This document shows positions 51,118 through 59,286 of a DNA stretch of 64,000 bases, one piece after another (positions within the stretch are counted from its first letter, which is position 1; the number at the start of each line of letters is the position of its first letter). Location of the stretch: NCBI RefSeq assembly GCF_900107045.1, contig NZ_FNON01000005.1:434001-498000 (forward strand), read 5' to 3'. This DNA comes from Amycolatopsis xylanica (GTDB lineage: Bacteria; Actinomycetota; Actinomycetes; Mycobacteriales; Pseudonocardiaceae). The position numbers were made by a program, and so were the translations under genes. The notes below the pieces were generated by a model, which did not search any database, was not told the DNA's origin, and saw only the letters and a program-made list of their open reading frames with translations.

Positions 51118-54030
51118 TTACTGGCAGGCTTCGCAGTCGGGGTCGTCGATGCGGCAGGCGGCGCCTTCGGCAGCCACGAAGTCCACATCGGACACCGCGG
51201 GCATCTCCTTCGGCTCCGCCTTCACCGCGGGGGCCGCGACCGGGACCACGGCGGGCGGAGCGGCGGCGGGGGCCGGGGTGGCCGAGACGGCGTTCAGCTT
51301 GCCGTCGGTGCCGCGCAGGGTCGACTTCTCGACGTGCGTGGCCGACTGGGCGCGCAGGTAGTAGGTCGTCTTGAGACCCTTGTGCCACGCGTAACGGTAC
51401 AGCTCGTCGAGCTTGCGGCCGCTCGGCGCCGCGATGTAGAGGTTGAGCGACTGCGCCTGGTCGATCCACTTCTGGCGACGCGAGCCCGCGTCGATCAGCC
51501 AGCGGCTCTCCACCTCGAACGCGGTGGCGTACAAGGCCTTCAGGTCGTCGGGCACGCGGTCGATCTGGCCGAGGCTGCCGTCGAAGTACTTCAGGTCCGA
51601 GACCATGACCTCGTCCCAGAGCCCGCGCTCCTTGAGGCTCTTGACCAGGTGCGGGTTGACCACGGTGAAGTCGCCGGACATGTTCGACTTGACGAACAGG
51701 TTCTGGAACAGCGGCTCGATCGACTGCCCGACCCCGCAGATGTTGGAGATCGTCGCGGTCGGCGCGATCGCCATCACGTTGGAGTTGCGCATACCCACGG
51801 TCTTGACGCGCTCGCGCAGCGGCGCCCAGTCCAAAGTGGACGAGGTGTCGACGTCGAGCGCGTCACCCTGGCGGGCGTCGATGAGCAGCTGCAGCGAGTC
51901 GATCGGCAGGATGCCGCGGCTCCACAGCGAACCCTCGAAGGTCTGGTACTGGCCGCGCTCCTCGGCGAGGTCGGTCGACGCCGAGATCGCGTAGTAGGAG
52001 ATGTGCTCCATGCTCTGGTCGGCGAACTGCACGGCCGCGTCGGACGAGAGCGGCAGGCCGAGCTCGAACAGCGCGTCCTGGAAGCCCATCAGGCCGAGGC
52101 CGATGGGGCGGTGGCGCAGGTTGGACCGGCGCGCTTCCGGGATCGTGTAGAAGTTGATGTCGATGACGTTGTCGAGCATGCGGACCGCGGTGCGCACGGT
52201 CTTCTCGAGACGCTGGGTGTCGAGGCCATCGGGCGTGACGTGCTTGAGCAGGTTGACCGAGCCCAGGTTGCAGACCGCGACCTCGTCGACGCTGGTGTTC
52301 AGCGTGATCTCGGTGCACAGGTTGGACGAGTGCACGACGCCGGTGTGCTGCTGCGGCGAGCGCAGGTTGCACGGGTCCTTGAAGGTGATCCACGGGTGGC
52401 CGGTCTCGAACAGCATGGTCAGCATCCGGCGCCACAGCTCCACGGCGCGGACCCGGCGGAAGACCTTCATCTCGCCGCGCTCGGCGGCGGCCTCGTACTC
52501 ACGGTAGCGCTCGGCGAACGCGGTGCCGTAGAGGTCGTGCAGGTCGGGGGTCTCGTTCGGGGAGAACAGGGTCCACTGGGCGTCGGCCTCGACGCGGCGG
52601 AGGAACTCGTCGGGCACCCAGTTGGCGGTGTTCATGTCGTGGGTGCGGCGGCGGTCGTCACCGGTGTTCTTGCGCAGGTCGAGGAACTCCTCGATGTCCA
52701 CGTGCCAGGTCTCGAGGTACGCGCAGGCCGCGCCCTTGCGCTTGCCGCCCTGGTTCACCGCGACCGCGGTGTCGTTGGCGATCTTGAGGAACGGCACGAC
52801 ACCCTGCGACTGGCCGTTGGTGCCCTTGATGTGCGCGCCGAGGCCGCGGACCGGGGTCCAGTCGTTGCCGAGGCCGCCGGAGTACTTGGCGAGCAGCGCG
52901 TTGTTCTTGTACGCCTGGAAGATCGAGTCCAGGTCGTCGTCCACAGTGGTCAGGAAGCAGGACGAGAGCTGCGGGCGCGTGGTGCCCGAGTTGAACAGCG
53001 TCGGCGTCGAAGCCATGAAGTGGAACGACGACAGCAGCTCGTAGAACTCGATCGCGCGGGCTTCGCGGTTGTCCTCGCGGATGGCCAGGCCCATGGCGAC
53101 GCGCATGAAGAACGCCTGCGGCAGCTCGAACCGGACACCGTTGTGGTGCTGGAAGTACCGGTCGTACAGGGTCTGCAGGCCGAGGAAGCCGAAGTCGAGG
53201 TCGCGGTCGGGCTTGATGGCCGCGGTGATCTTGTCGAGGTCGAAGCTCAGCAGCTCGGCGTCGACCAGCTCCAGCTCGACGGCGCGGCGCAGGTAGTCGC
53301 GGAAGTACGGCGCGTACAGCGTCTCCATCTCGTCCTGGCTGGCCAGGCGCGGCGCGCCGGCGAGGTAGGACAGCGCTTCCGAGCGCAGCTTGTCGGCGAG
53401 CAGCCGGGCGCTGACGTAGGAGTAGTTCGGCTCCTGCTCGACCAGCACGCGGGCGGCCATGATCTGCGCGAGCGCGAGCTCGTCGGCGGAGATGCCGTCG
53501 TAGAGGTTGCGCTTGGCCTCGGCGAGCACGGCCTCGGCGTTGACGTCGTCGAGCCCGGCGACGGCCTCGCCCACGACGTGGGACACGCGCGCCCAGTCGA
53601 GCGGGCGGAGCTTGCCGTCGACGCCCTTGACGCTGATCGCCAGCTCGGCCGGGACCGGCGTGGTGGCCTTGCGGGCCTTCGCGCGCTCGTCGCGGTAGAG
53701 CACGTAGGCGCGGGCGACCTTGTGGTGCTCGCCGCGCATGAGCGAGAGCTCGACCATGTCCTGGATCTGCTCGATGTGCAGCGCGGTCTCGGGACCGGCG
53801 TGGCGCAGCAGCGCGGCCTCGACCTGCTGGGTCAGCTCGGACACGACGTGGTGGATGCGGGAGGACACGGCCGCGTCGCCGCCCTCGACCGCGAGGAACG
53901 CCTTCGTCATCGCCACGGAGATCTTGTTCGCGTCGAAGGGCGACACGCTGCCGTCACGCCGGATGACCCGCACCGAGGCGGGCGCGGAGTCCGGCGAAGA
54001 GGGTGGCCGCTGGTTCGTTTCCACTGACAT
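51118..54030 (-). CDS. nrdA: Ribonucleotide reductase alpha subunit
   Basis: A 970-residue catalytic subunit. An N-terminal ATP cone (about 20-110: VIRRDGSVSPFDANKI) and a second degenerate cone-like region (about 135-220) precede the barrel. Active-site residues are complete: Cys in SSCFLTTVDDDLDSI, Asn-Cys-Glu in SSNLCTEITLN, the second redox Cys in AVCNLGSVNL, the Tyr pair in TTYYLRAQS, and a C-terminal CEAC tail pair. With the class Ic NrdB it reduces ribonucleoside diphosphates to deoxy forms. ATG 54030 begins MSVETNQ. An Ala/Pro-rich linker before the C-terminal cysteines is longer than usual. Confidence 0.94.
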   Translation of the reverse strand: MSVETNQRPPSSPDSAPASVRVIRRDGSVSPFDANKISVAMTKAFLAVEGGDAAVSSRIHHVVSELTQQVEAALLRHAGPETALHIEQIQDMVELSLMRGEHHKVARAYVLYRDERAKARKATTPVPAELAISVKGVDGKLRPLDWARVSHVVGEAVAGLDDVNAEAVLAEAKRNLYDGISADELALAQIMAARVLVEQEPNYSYVSARLLADKLRSEALSYLAGAPRLASQDEMETLYAPYFRDYLRRAVELELVDAELLSFDLDKITAAIKPDRDLDFGFLGLQTLYDRYFQHHNGVRFELPQAFFMRVAMGLAIREDNREARAIEFYELLSSFHFMASTPTLFNSGTTRPQLSSCFLTTVDDDLDSIFQAYKNNALLAKYSGGLGNDWTPVRGLGAHIKGTNGQSQGVVPFLKIANDTAVAVNQGGKRKGAACAYLETWHVDIEEFLDLRKNTGDDRRRTHDMNTANWVPDEFLRRVEADAQWTLFSPNETPDLHDLYGTAFAERYREYEAAAERGEMKVFRRVRAVELWRRMLTMLFETGHPWITFKDPCNLRSPQQHTGVVHSSNLCTEITLNTSVDEVAVCNLGSVNLLKHVTPDGLDTQRLEKTVRTAVRMLDNVIDINFYTIPEARRSNLRHRPIGLGLMGFQDALFELGLPLSSDAAVQFADQSMEHISYYAISASTDLAEERGQYQTFEGSLWSRGILPIDSLQLLIDARQGDALDVDTSSTLDWAPLRERVKTVGMRNSNVMAIAPTATISNICGVGQSIEPLFQNLFVKSNMSGDFTVVNPHLVKSLKERGLWDEVMVSDLKYFDGSLGQIDRVPDDLKALYATAFEVESRWLIDAGSRRQKWIDQAQSLNLYIAAPSGRKLDELYRYAWHKGLKTTYYLRAQSATHVEKSTLRGTDGKLNAVSATPAPAAAPPAVVPVAAPAVKAEPKEMPAVSDVDFVAAEGAACRIDDPDCEACQ

Positions 54031-54161
54031 GCGTGTCTCCAAAAGGGCGCGTTCGATCGGCACAGGGACCCGTCGGACCGTGTGCTGCTGCTACATCAAA
54101 GTGTTGGCCGGCCCCGCTCCTCAGCGGTCTCCCGTCGCTGGGCGCTGCCGGTCCACAGAGA

Positions 54162-54171
54162 CTACATGTAG
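54162..54171. promoter_or_regulatory. Possible NrdR box upstream of nrdA
   Basis: The palindrome CTACATGTAG lies in the 233-base region before nrdA and fits the symmetric, AT-centred pattern of NrdR boxes. A second, weaker CTACATCAAAG-like element is at 54091. NrdR is the usual repressor of nrd operons, but boxes normally come in closely spaced pairs, which is not clearly so here. Confidence 0.3.
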
Positions 54172-54263
54172 GGGTGGAAGCTCGCACGCGACCCAAGGGA
54201 TGGCGTGTCGTTCTCACCCCGGCGGGTTACACGATCACACAGAGAAGCTGATCAGGCGGTCGT

Positions 54264-54869
54264 TCAGCCGCCGAAGCGCAGCGAGAAATCCCGAACGTGG
54301 AGGCTCAGTGCCGGTCGGTGACCGGCTAAGTAGCCGAGCGGCCCGTCCGGGTTGACCGACCAGTCCGCCGACGCCAGATGCGGACGCGCCTTCGCCCGGA
54401 CCGGACTCCGCTTCAAGTCACCCTTGAGGGTTTGGACGACATCGAACGCGGCGGGCGCGGCGACCGGCAGCCCGAGCCGCGGGGTGAAGGCGGCGGTGGC
54501 GATCCAGCCGTCTTCGAGGGCCGCAGAGGCGGTGAAGGTCTTGCCGTGGGTGAAGGCGAGCGTGGCGAGATCCTTCGGGATGCCCCACAGCTCGCGCCCG
54601 CCCGCGAGTGAGATCTCGCTGTCGACCCAGATGTCGGTGATCGAGCTGGACACCCGGGGCCCGTGCACGGCGACCGTCGCCAGCAGCTCGTGATAGGAGA
54701 GCTGCCCCGGTGGCTGGTAGTCGACCCAGGCGGTGAAGACCTGCGCGCGGCCGCCGAGCAGCACCGGCTTGACGCCTTCGGGCAGTTCGGGCAGGCGATC
54801 GGCGGGCACCCGCCAGATCGACAGGTACGCCTGGCCCGCGAGGTTCCAGGGTTCGGGCGGGTACGTCAT
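54264..54869 (-). CDS. Acetoacetate decarboxylase-fold protein
   Basis: A 201-residue protein of the acetoacetate decarboxylase superfamily. The catalytic-Lys segment is ELWGIPKDLATLAF (compare the GxPK of ADC), with VDSEISLAGGRELWG before it and a C-terminal FDVVQTLKGDLKRSP. Many family members are not decarboxylases but aldolase/dehydratases or of unknown activity. Its ATG at 54869 overlaps the upstream crotonase stop (ATGA), so they are translationally coupled; a GTG at 54881 is an alternative. The pair may act on a CoA-derived keto acid. Confidence 0.77.
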   Translation of the reverse strand: MTYPPEPWNLAGQAYLSIWRVPADRLPELPEGVKPVLLGGRAQVFTAWVDYQPPGQLSYHELLATVAVHGPRVSSSITDIWVDSEISLAGGRELWGIPKDLATLAFTHGKTFTASAALEDGWIATAAFTPRLGLPVAAPAAFDVVQTLKGDLKRSPVRAKARPHLASADWSVNPDGPLGYLAGHRPALSLHVRDFSLRFGG

Positions 54870-55705
54870 TCGCTCAGCCACGGCAAATAGGGTGGCAGAT
54901 CCTTGTCGACGCGCATCCCGAACTCGGGCGGGCGCTTCTGCAGGAAGGACATGACGCCCTCGATCGCGTCCGGGCTCGTGCCGAGGCCGCCGATGAGCTT
55001 CGAGTCGAGCGCGTGCACCGGGAACGGGGTTTCGGCGCTGGCCATGCGATAGAGCAGCTGCCGGGTGACCGCCACCGACACCGGCGACGTGGTCGCGATG
55101 ATCTCGCGCGCCAGCTCGTAGGCCTTATTAAGCACTTCGTCCGGTTCGTGGACGCTGTGCACGAGGCCTTTCTCAAGCGCTTCGTCAGCGGTGAAGACGC
55201 GGCCGCTGATCATCCAGTCGAGTGCGGTGCCCATGCCGACGAGCCGCGGCAGGAACCACGCGGACGCGCCCTCGGGGTAGATGCCTCGGCGGGTGAAGAC
55301 GAAGCCGAACTTCGAGTCGGTCGACGCGAGCCGGTAGTCGCAAGGGAGCGTGATGGTGATGCCGCCGCCGACCGCGGCGCCCCGCAGCGCGGCGATGACC
55401 GGCTTGTTCATCGTGTAGACGCGCTTCGCGCAGCGCCCGGCCGGTTCCTGCCATTCGGGGTCCGGCCCGCGCGCCGGGTCGAAGTCGAAACCGCCCTGGC
55501 TGAGATCCGCGCCGACGCAGAAGTCCTTGCCCTCGCCGGTCAGCACCACGACCCGCACGTCCTCGTCCCGGTCGGCGCGGTCCATCGCGGCGCCGAGCTC
55601 GTCGGACATCCGGATCGTGTAGCCGTTGCGGGCTTCCGGGCGGTTGAGCGTGATCGTCGCGACGCGCTCGTCGACCGCGTAGGTGATCTCGGCATAGTCG
55701 GCCAT
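54866..55705 (-). CDS. Enoyl-CoA hydratase/isomerase (crotonase) family protein
   Basis: A 279-residue crotonase. The first oxyanion segment is CVGADLSQ, the second AALRGAAVGGGITITLPCDYRLAS, and a catalytic-type Glu lies in RRGIYPEGASAWFLPRLVG. Length and the ARNGYTIRMSDELGAAMD start fit enoyl-CoA hydratases or isomerases. It is the first gene of a two-gene unit with the acetoacetate decarboxylase-like protein, overlapping by four bases. The substrate is not identifiable. Confidence 0.87.
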   Translation of the reverse strand: MADYAEITYAVDERVATITLNRPEARNGYTIRMSDELGAAMDRADRDEDVRVVVLTGEGKDFCVGADLSQGGFDFDPARGPDPEWQEPAGRCAKRVYTMNKPVIAALRGAAVGGGITITLPCDYRLASTDSKFGFVFTRRGIYPEGASAWFLPRLVGMGTALDWMISGRVFTADEALEKGLVHSVHEPDEVLNKAYELAREIIATTSPVSVAVTRQLLYRMASAETPFPVHALDSKLIGGLGTSPDAIEGVMSFLQKRPPEFGMRVDKDLPPYLPWLSE

Positions 55706-55805
55706 GGTTCGACGTTAGGGCACGCCCCGCGCTACTGGCAAGGTGTCAATAGCGGTACCCGTTCGTGTGACAGGTGCGCGGCCGGGCCGGTACTACCGTC
55801 GACCC

Positions 55806-56258
55806 ATGATCTTGCGGCGGCTCGGCGTGGTGGCATCGGTGCTGGCCATGGGCCTCGCCGGGGCTCCGGCGGAGGCCGCTTTCCCCGGCGCGGGACCGTT
55901 CCTGATCAAGGCGGGGGAGCGCTGTGCCGGCGGTCCGCATCCGCTCGACGGGTTCGCGACCGTGCAGGTGACGGCGTGCTCGGGCGGCCGGGCCCAGTGG
56001 TGGCGCTGGGACCCGGCCACCCGCGTGCTCCGCAACGCCGGCAGCGGCCAGTGTGCTCGCACTGCCGACGTCGCCAACCGGGGCACGATACTGCTGCTCG
56101 GCGGGTGTCCCGCCGAGCCTTGGGTGCACACGGGGCAGATCTCGTCCGGCGGTTTCGCGCCCTGGTGCTGGTCCGTCGCCGACAGCGGCCTCGTGCGCGT
56201 CCAGCTGTGCGCGGACGGGCAGCCGCGGCAGGTGTTCGGGATTCAGCGGTTGCCGTAG
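55806..56258 (+). CDS. Small secreted beta-trefoil (ricin B-like) protein
   Basis: A 150-residue exported protein with a signal peptide ending at AEA/AFPGAG (about residue 24). The mature part has six Cys and the QWWRWDPATRVLRNAGSGQC repeat of ricin B-type beta-trefoil lectins. It is short for a full trefoil, so it may be a single or partial repeat. ATG start at 55806. It overlaps the convergent phage-like peptidase gene by 16 bases. Confidence 0.65.
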   Translation: MILRRLGVVASVLAMGLAGAPAEAAFPGAGPFLIKAGERCAGGPHPLDGFATVQVTACSGGRAQWWRWDPATRVLRNAGSGQCARTADVANRGTILLLGGCPAEPWVHTGQISSGGFAPWCWSVADSGLVRVQLCADGQPRQVFGIQRLP

Positions 56259-56989
56259 ATCACCGCGGAGCTCGACGGTCCCGCGCAGTCGTACTCCCAC
56301 GAGATCGAGCCGCAGCCGTCCGGCACGGCCCACACCTGGCGGGTGTCACTGGGGACCTTGGGCACGTGGATCGGCGCCTGGACCCCGTTGAAGAACAGGA
56401 ACAGGTTCTCCATGTCCGCGTAGCCAGCGGACACCGAGAACCACACGTCACCGACGACCGACGAGATCGACCGCGTCTCGATCGTGCGATGGTGGTACTG
56501 CCGTTCCCCGCTCGCCTCGTAGGCGTGGTCGAGCGGTCCGGTCAGCACCTCCTCGTCTTCGATGTGCTGCACGTTCGCGTCACCGCCGAGCGCCCACGCG
56601 CGCTGGTCTTCGGCGCTCGCGTTCGGCATGACCGAGACGTGCACGTGTTTCGTGTGCGGGTTCGTCCCGTTGTAGGGAACCCAGCGCCACGGGTTGTTGC
56701 CGGGCCGCGAGTCGACGATCCGCCGGTTCCAGATCACGTACTTGATCCGCGGATCCCGCGACGCGACGAGCTTCTCGGCGAGCCAGTTCCCGTCGAGCCC
56801 GCCCGCCGGGTCGTGGGTGAAGTCCCGCGCGGTGACGATTCCGGGGCCGTACCAGGGATTGTGGTCGGAGTCCCTGCTGGCGTGCGCCGCGTCGCCGATG
56901 GAGCCGTCGGAGGCCTTGGAGCGCTGGGGCGCCAAGGTGTTGAGCTGTCCTAATAGGACATCGAGTGATCGGGCGACCCGCCAGCCCAT
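56243..56989 (-). CDS. Phage endolysin-like M15-type peptidase with C-terminal extension
   Basis: A 248-residue protein. The N-terminal half has the zinc-peptidase pattern of actinophage lysins: SDHNPWYGP (His43), VTARDFTHDP (Asp56, His59) and PHTKHVHVSV (His115, His117), as in M15-type D-Ala or L-Ala-D-Glu peptidases. The C-terminal half is unrecognised. There is no signal peptide. ATG 56989 follows a strong GGAGGAGG. The absence of holin or other phage genes suggests a domesticated or isolated lysin gene. Confidence 0.65.
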   Translation of the reverse strand: MGWRVARSLDVLLGQLNTLAPQRSKASDGSIGDAAHASRDSDHNPWYGPGIVTARDFTHDPAGGLDGNWLAEKLVASRDPRIKYVIWNRRIVDSRPGNNPWRWVPYNGTNPHTKHVHVSVMPNASAEDQRAWALGGDANVQHIEDEEVLTGPLDHAYEASGERQYHHRTIETRSISSVVGDVWFSVSAGYADMENLFLFFNGVQAPIHVPKVPSDTRQVWAVPDGCGSISWEYDCAGPSSSAVIYGNR

Positions 56990-57105
56990 GACTTCCTCCT
57001 CCGGCCATGACAATTCTTGATGGTCAAGGAGATCAGTTTCCGGCTCGGCGCGACACCGGCTTGAGGGCTCGGCTTGCCGCGCAAAAGGCCGCCCGAACGG
57101 GCAGC

Positions 57106-57867
57106 TCAGGCCGGGGCGGGCAGGTTTTGGCACAGCGTGCGCGGGAATTCCGCGGGTACCTCCGCGCAGCCCGCTTCTCGAGTGCTGGCAACCGTTTCCC
57201 AGCCGGCGGGAGCGGACCGCAGGAACAACCGGACCGGGTGTGCGTCCGACCGGCAGGTCGGTGCGCCGTCGAGTGCCGGACATTCGCCCGCGGCACGGTT
57301 GAAGTCGAGAACCAGCCACTGGCCGTCGCAGCCGCGCGTGGTCGTCATGGAGTCCGCGTGCCTGGTCGGCACGTCGAGGCTGAACGTGAACTGGGTGATC
57401 CAGGCCTGATCGCAGCGGTCGGCGGGCGGATGGCAGCCGAGGCGCGGGTGGCAGCGGCGGTAGTGATCGCCGTCGGCGGTCCACGGCGGGTTGAGCGAGT
57501 TGAACATCAGTACCCGGTCGCCCAGCGGTGCGGCGACGGTCAACGGGACCTCCGCGGGGGCGGTCGTGGGGCAGCCGCCGACGACGTTCGCCCGCGCCGA
57601 GGAGTACACCACGTTGGCGTAGATGATGTCCGGCCGTCCCGGTTCCTGGTCTTGGAGCAGTTCGATGTGCGGGTCGCGGGCACACAGGGAGTCGCCTGCC
57701 GGAAGGCTCACCTCGATCGCCGCGGTGCGTTCGCCGGTACGGTGCACGCCGACGACCTCCGCGGTGAAGGTCGTCCACTCGGGGGGTTCGCCACTGAACG
57801 CCACCACGACGGCGATCACCCCCGCCAGCGCGAGTGCGCCGAGCAGCCATTTCCGGTATTCCCCCAT
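57106..57867 (-). CDS. Membrane-anchored Cys-rich hypothetical protein
   Basis: A 253-residue protein of unknown function. One N-terminal membrane helix (YRKWLLGALALAGVIAVVVAF) precedes an extracytoplasmic domain with about ten Cys and a NSLNPPW segment. The cysteine count suggests a disulfide-stabilised exported domain. It starts 10 bases after the TetR gene stop on the same strand and is probably co-transcribed with and controlled by it. Confidence 0.6.
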   Translation of the reverse strand: MGEYRKWLLGALALAGVIAVVVAFSGEPPEWTTFTAEVVGVHRTGERTAAIEVSLPAGDSLCARDPHIELLQDQEPGRPDIIYANVVYSSARANVVGGCPTTAPAEVPLTVAAPLGDRVLMFNSLNPPWTADGDHYRRCHPRLGCHPPADRCDQAWITQFTFSLDVPTRHADSMTTTRGCDGQWLVLDFNRAAGECPALDGAPTCRSDAHPVRLFLRSAPAGWETVASTREAGCAEVPAEFPRTLCQNLPAPA

Positions 57868-57877
57868 GGATCCGTCC

Positions 57878-58528
57878 TTATCTCTTGGTCTTGCGAAGCT
57901 TCGACTGCAAGGCGCGGCGCGCGACGACCCCGAGGCCTTCCACGACCTCGACGAGCACGGCGAGCTGATCCAGCGCGTCGAGTGCCGCGTGCGCGCCATC
58001 GGGATCGACGCCTTCGAACAGCTCCAACCCGATGAACCCGGCACAGATCGCGCGGGCGAGTCCGCCGACGTCGGTGGACCCCGACAGCGGCGAGCCGGCC
58101 AGCAACCTGGTCAGTGCCCGCTCGATCGGGGTGATCCACAGTCGCAGCGCCGCCGTCGTGGTCGCGGCCAGATCCGCGTCCGACTGAGCGGCGGCGAGCA
58201 TGCGCGCCAGCACCCGGACGTTGCCGCGCGCGCGTTCCTCGGTGTGCAGCGCACGGCCGAGCGCGAGCAGTTGACGCAGGTCCGCGACCTGCTCGAGGCG
58301 GGCGGCGAACGGGGCGACCCGCGACTCGGTCTCGGCCAGGCAGGCGGCCTTGATCAGGTCGTTGACGCTGCCGAAGTGGTAGAAGACGAGTGCCTGGTTC
58401 ACCCCGGCGGCGGCCGCGATGCTCCGTGCCGACGTGCCCGTCAGGCCGTGTTCGCGGATGGTCTCGATCGTGCCGTCGACAAGGCGCTGCCGGGTACTGG
58501 CCGTGCCGGACACCGTAGAGCCACCCAT
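57878..58528 (-). CDS. TetR-family transcriptional repressor
   Basis: A 216-residue TetR protein. The HTH is RLVDGTIETIREHGLTGTS through SIAAAAGVNQALVFYHFGS, and the ligand-binding helices follow. ATG 58528 has GGAGGG upstream. Two identical-pattern operators (TTGAGC-4-GCTCAA) lie just upstream, between this gene and a divergent small gene, indicating autoregulation and likely control of the divergent gene. It is followed by a membrane-anchored Cys-rich protein. Confidence 0.87.
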   Translation of the reverse strand: MGGSTVSGTASTRQRLVDGTIETIREHGLTGTSARSIAAAAGVNQALVFYHFGSVNDLIKAACLAETESRVAPFAARLEQVADLRQLLALGRALHTEERARGNVRVLARMLAAAQSDADLAATTTAALRLWITPIERALTRLLAGSPLSGSTDVGGLARAICAGFIGLELFEGVDPDGAHAALDALDQLAVLVEVVEGLGVVARRALQSKLRKTKR

Positions 58529-58540
58529 GCGCCCTCCTGG

Positions 58541-58593
58541 TTTTGAGCACTCGCTCAAAACGAAGCGTAGCTCAAGATTGAGCGACCGCTCAA
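58541..58593. promoter_or_regulatory. Twin TetR operators TTGAGCnnnnGCTCAA
   Basis: Site 1 is TTTTGAGCACTCGCTCAAAA (58541-58560); site 2 is TTGAGCGACCGCTCAA (58578-58593). Centres are 35 bp apart. Both share the TTGAGC/GCTCAA arms with a four-base spacer, the form of many TetR operators, and both lie directly before the TetR start. Confidence 0.8.
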
Positions 58594-58705
58594 GACTGGG
58601 TCGGGGATCGGGGCGTTCGGTATCGGTTCGCGACCTGTGCGAGGTCACATTTCACGGCCGTTCGGCGATACCTTCGGTAGGGGCTGCGGCGAAAGGGTGA
58701 GCAAG

Positions 58706-59017
58706 GTGAACAAGCAGACGGCGACACCGCCGGTCCTGCTCGCGCTGGCGAGGGAGCTGCTCGGCGCCACACTCGACCAGCAGCGGCTGCTGCGCGCGGT
58801 GCCCGGCGGCCTCGACGCGGCCATGCTGGCCGAGGTCGAGCGGACCTACCGGGACACGGCGGCCGAGATCCCGCAGTACCGCAGGCTCGTCGACCAGTGG
58901 AACCGGCAGGACCCGGCCGCCGAGGGGCTGGCCGATCTGTCCGAGGTCGTGGACCGGCTGTCGATCGAGTACAGCGAGGTGTTCGACCTCATCACCGCGC
59001 AGCGGGTGGATTCCTGA
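58706..59017 (+). CDS. Small hypothetical protein
   Basis: A 103-residue acidic helical protein of unknown function (RELLGATLDQQRLLRAVPGG through SIEYSEVFDLI). GTG 58706 is preferred because AAAGGG lies eight bases upstream; GTG 58697 would overlap that site. It is divergent from the TetR gene across the twin operators and therefore a probable target. No signal peptide or membrane segment. The 269 bases after it (59018-59286) hold nothing recognisable. Confidence 0.55.
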   Translation: MNKQTATPPVLLALARELLGATLDQQRLLRAVPGGLDAAMLAEVERTYRDTAAEIPQYRRLVDQWNRQDPAAEGLADLSEVVDRLSIEYSEVFDLITAQRVDS

Positions 59018-59286
59018 CCGTCGCGAGTTGTGGCTCTCAGCTCGCTCACTGACTAACTGAGACGGCGGTGCCTCGGGTTGGTCGCGATGGCAGGACCTCG
59101 TCGCCGGTGGCAACTGCGGGTGCCTGCGACGATCGTGCATGTTCAGGCGAACCTGTCGTCGGTGAGTGCTGCAACCGAGGTGACGGTAAGCGTGCGTGAC
59201 CTGCTCTATTCCCTTCGTCGACCTCCTCTCGGAGTGAAGTTATGCAAAACGTTGGTCATTTGCGCATGTTTAGGCTTGCACGGCTT

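Noticed and set aside
51073..54027. Long plus-strand frame opposite nrdA
   Set aside because: Antisense shadow of a certain gene in high-G+C DNA; composition low-complexity Arg/Val/Asp, no start signals.
54031..54263. Cobalamin riboswitch upstream of nrdA, as in Streptomyces nrdABS
   Set aside because: No B12 box or GGGAA...CCGGTG core found on the minus strand.
59018..59286. Gene or RNA between the small hypothetical gene and the STAND gene
   Set aside because: Frames lack start signals or conserved-looking sequence, and no clear structure was seen.
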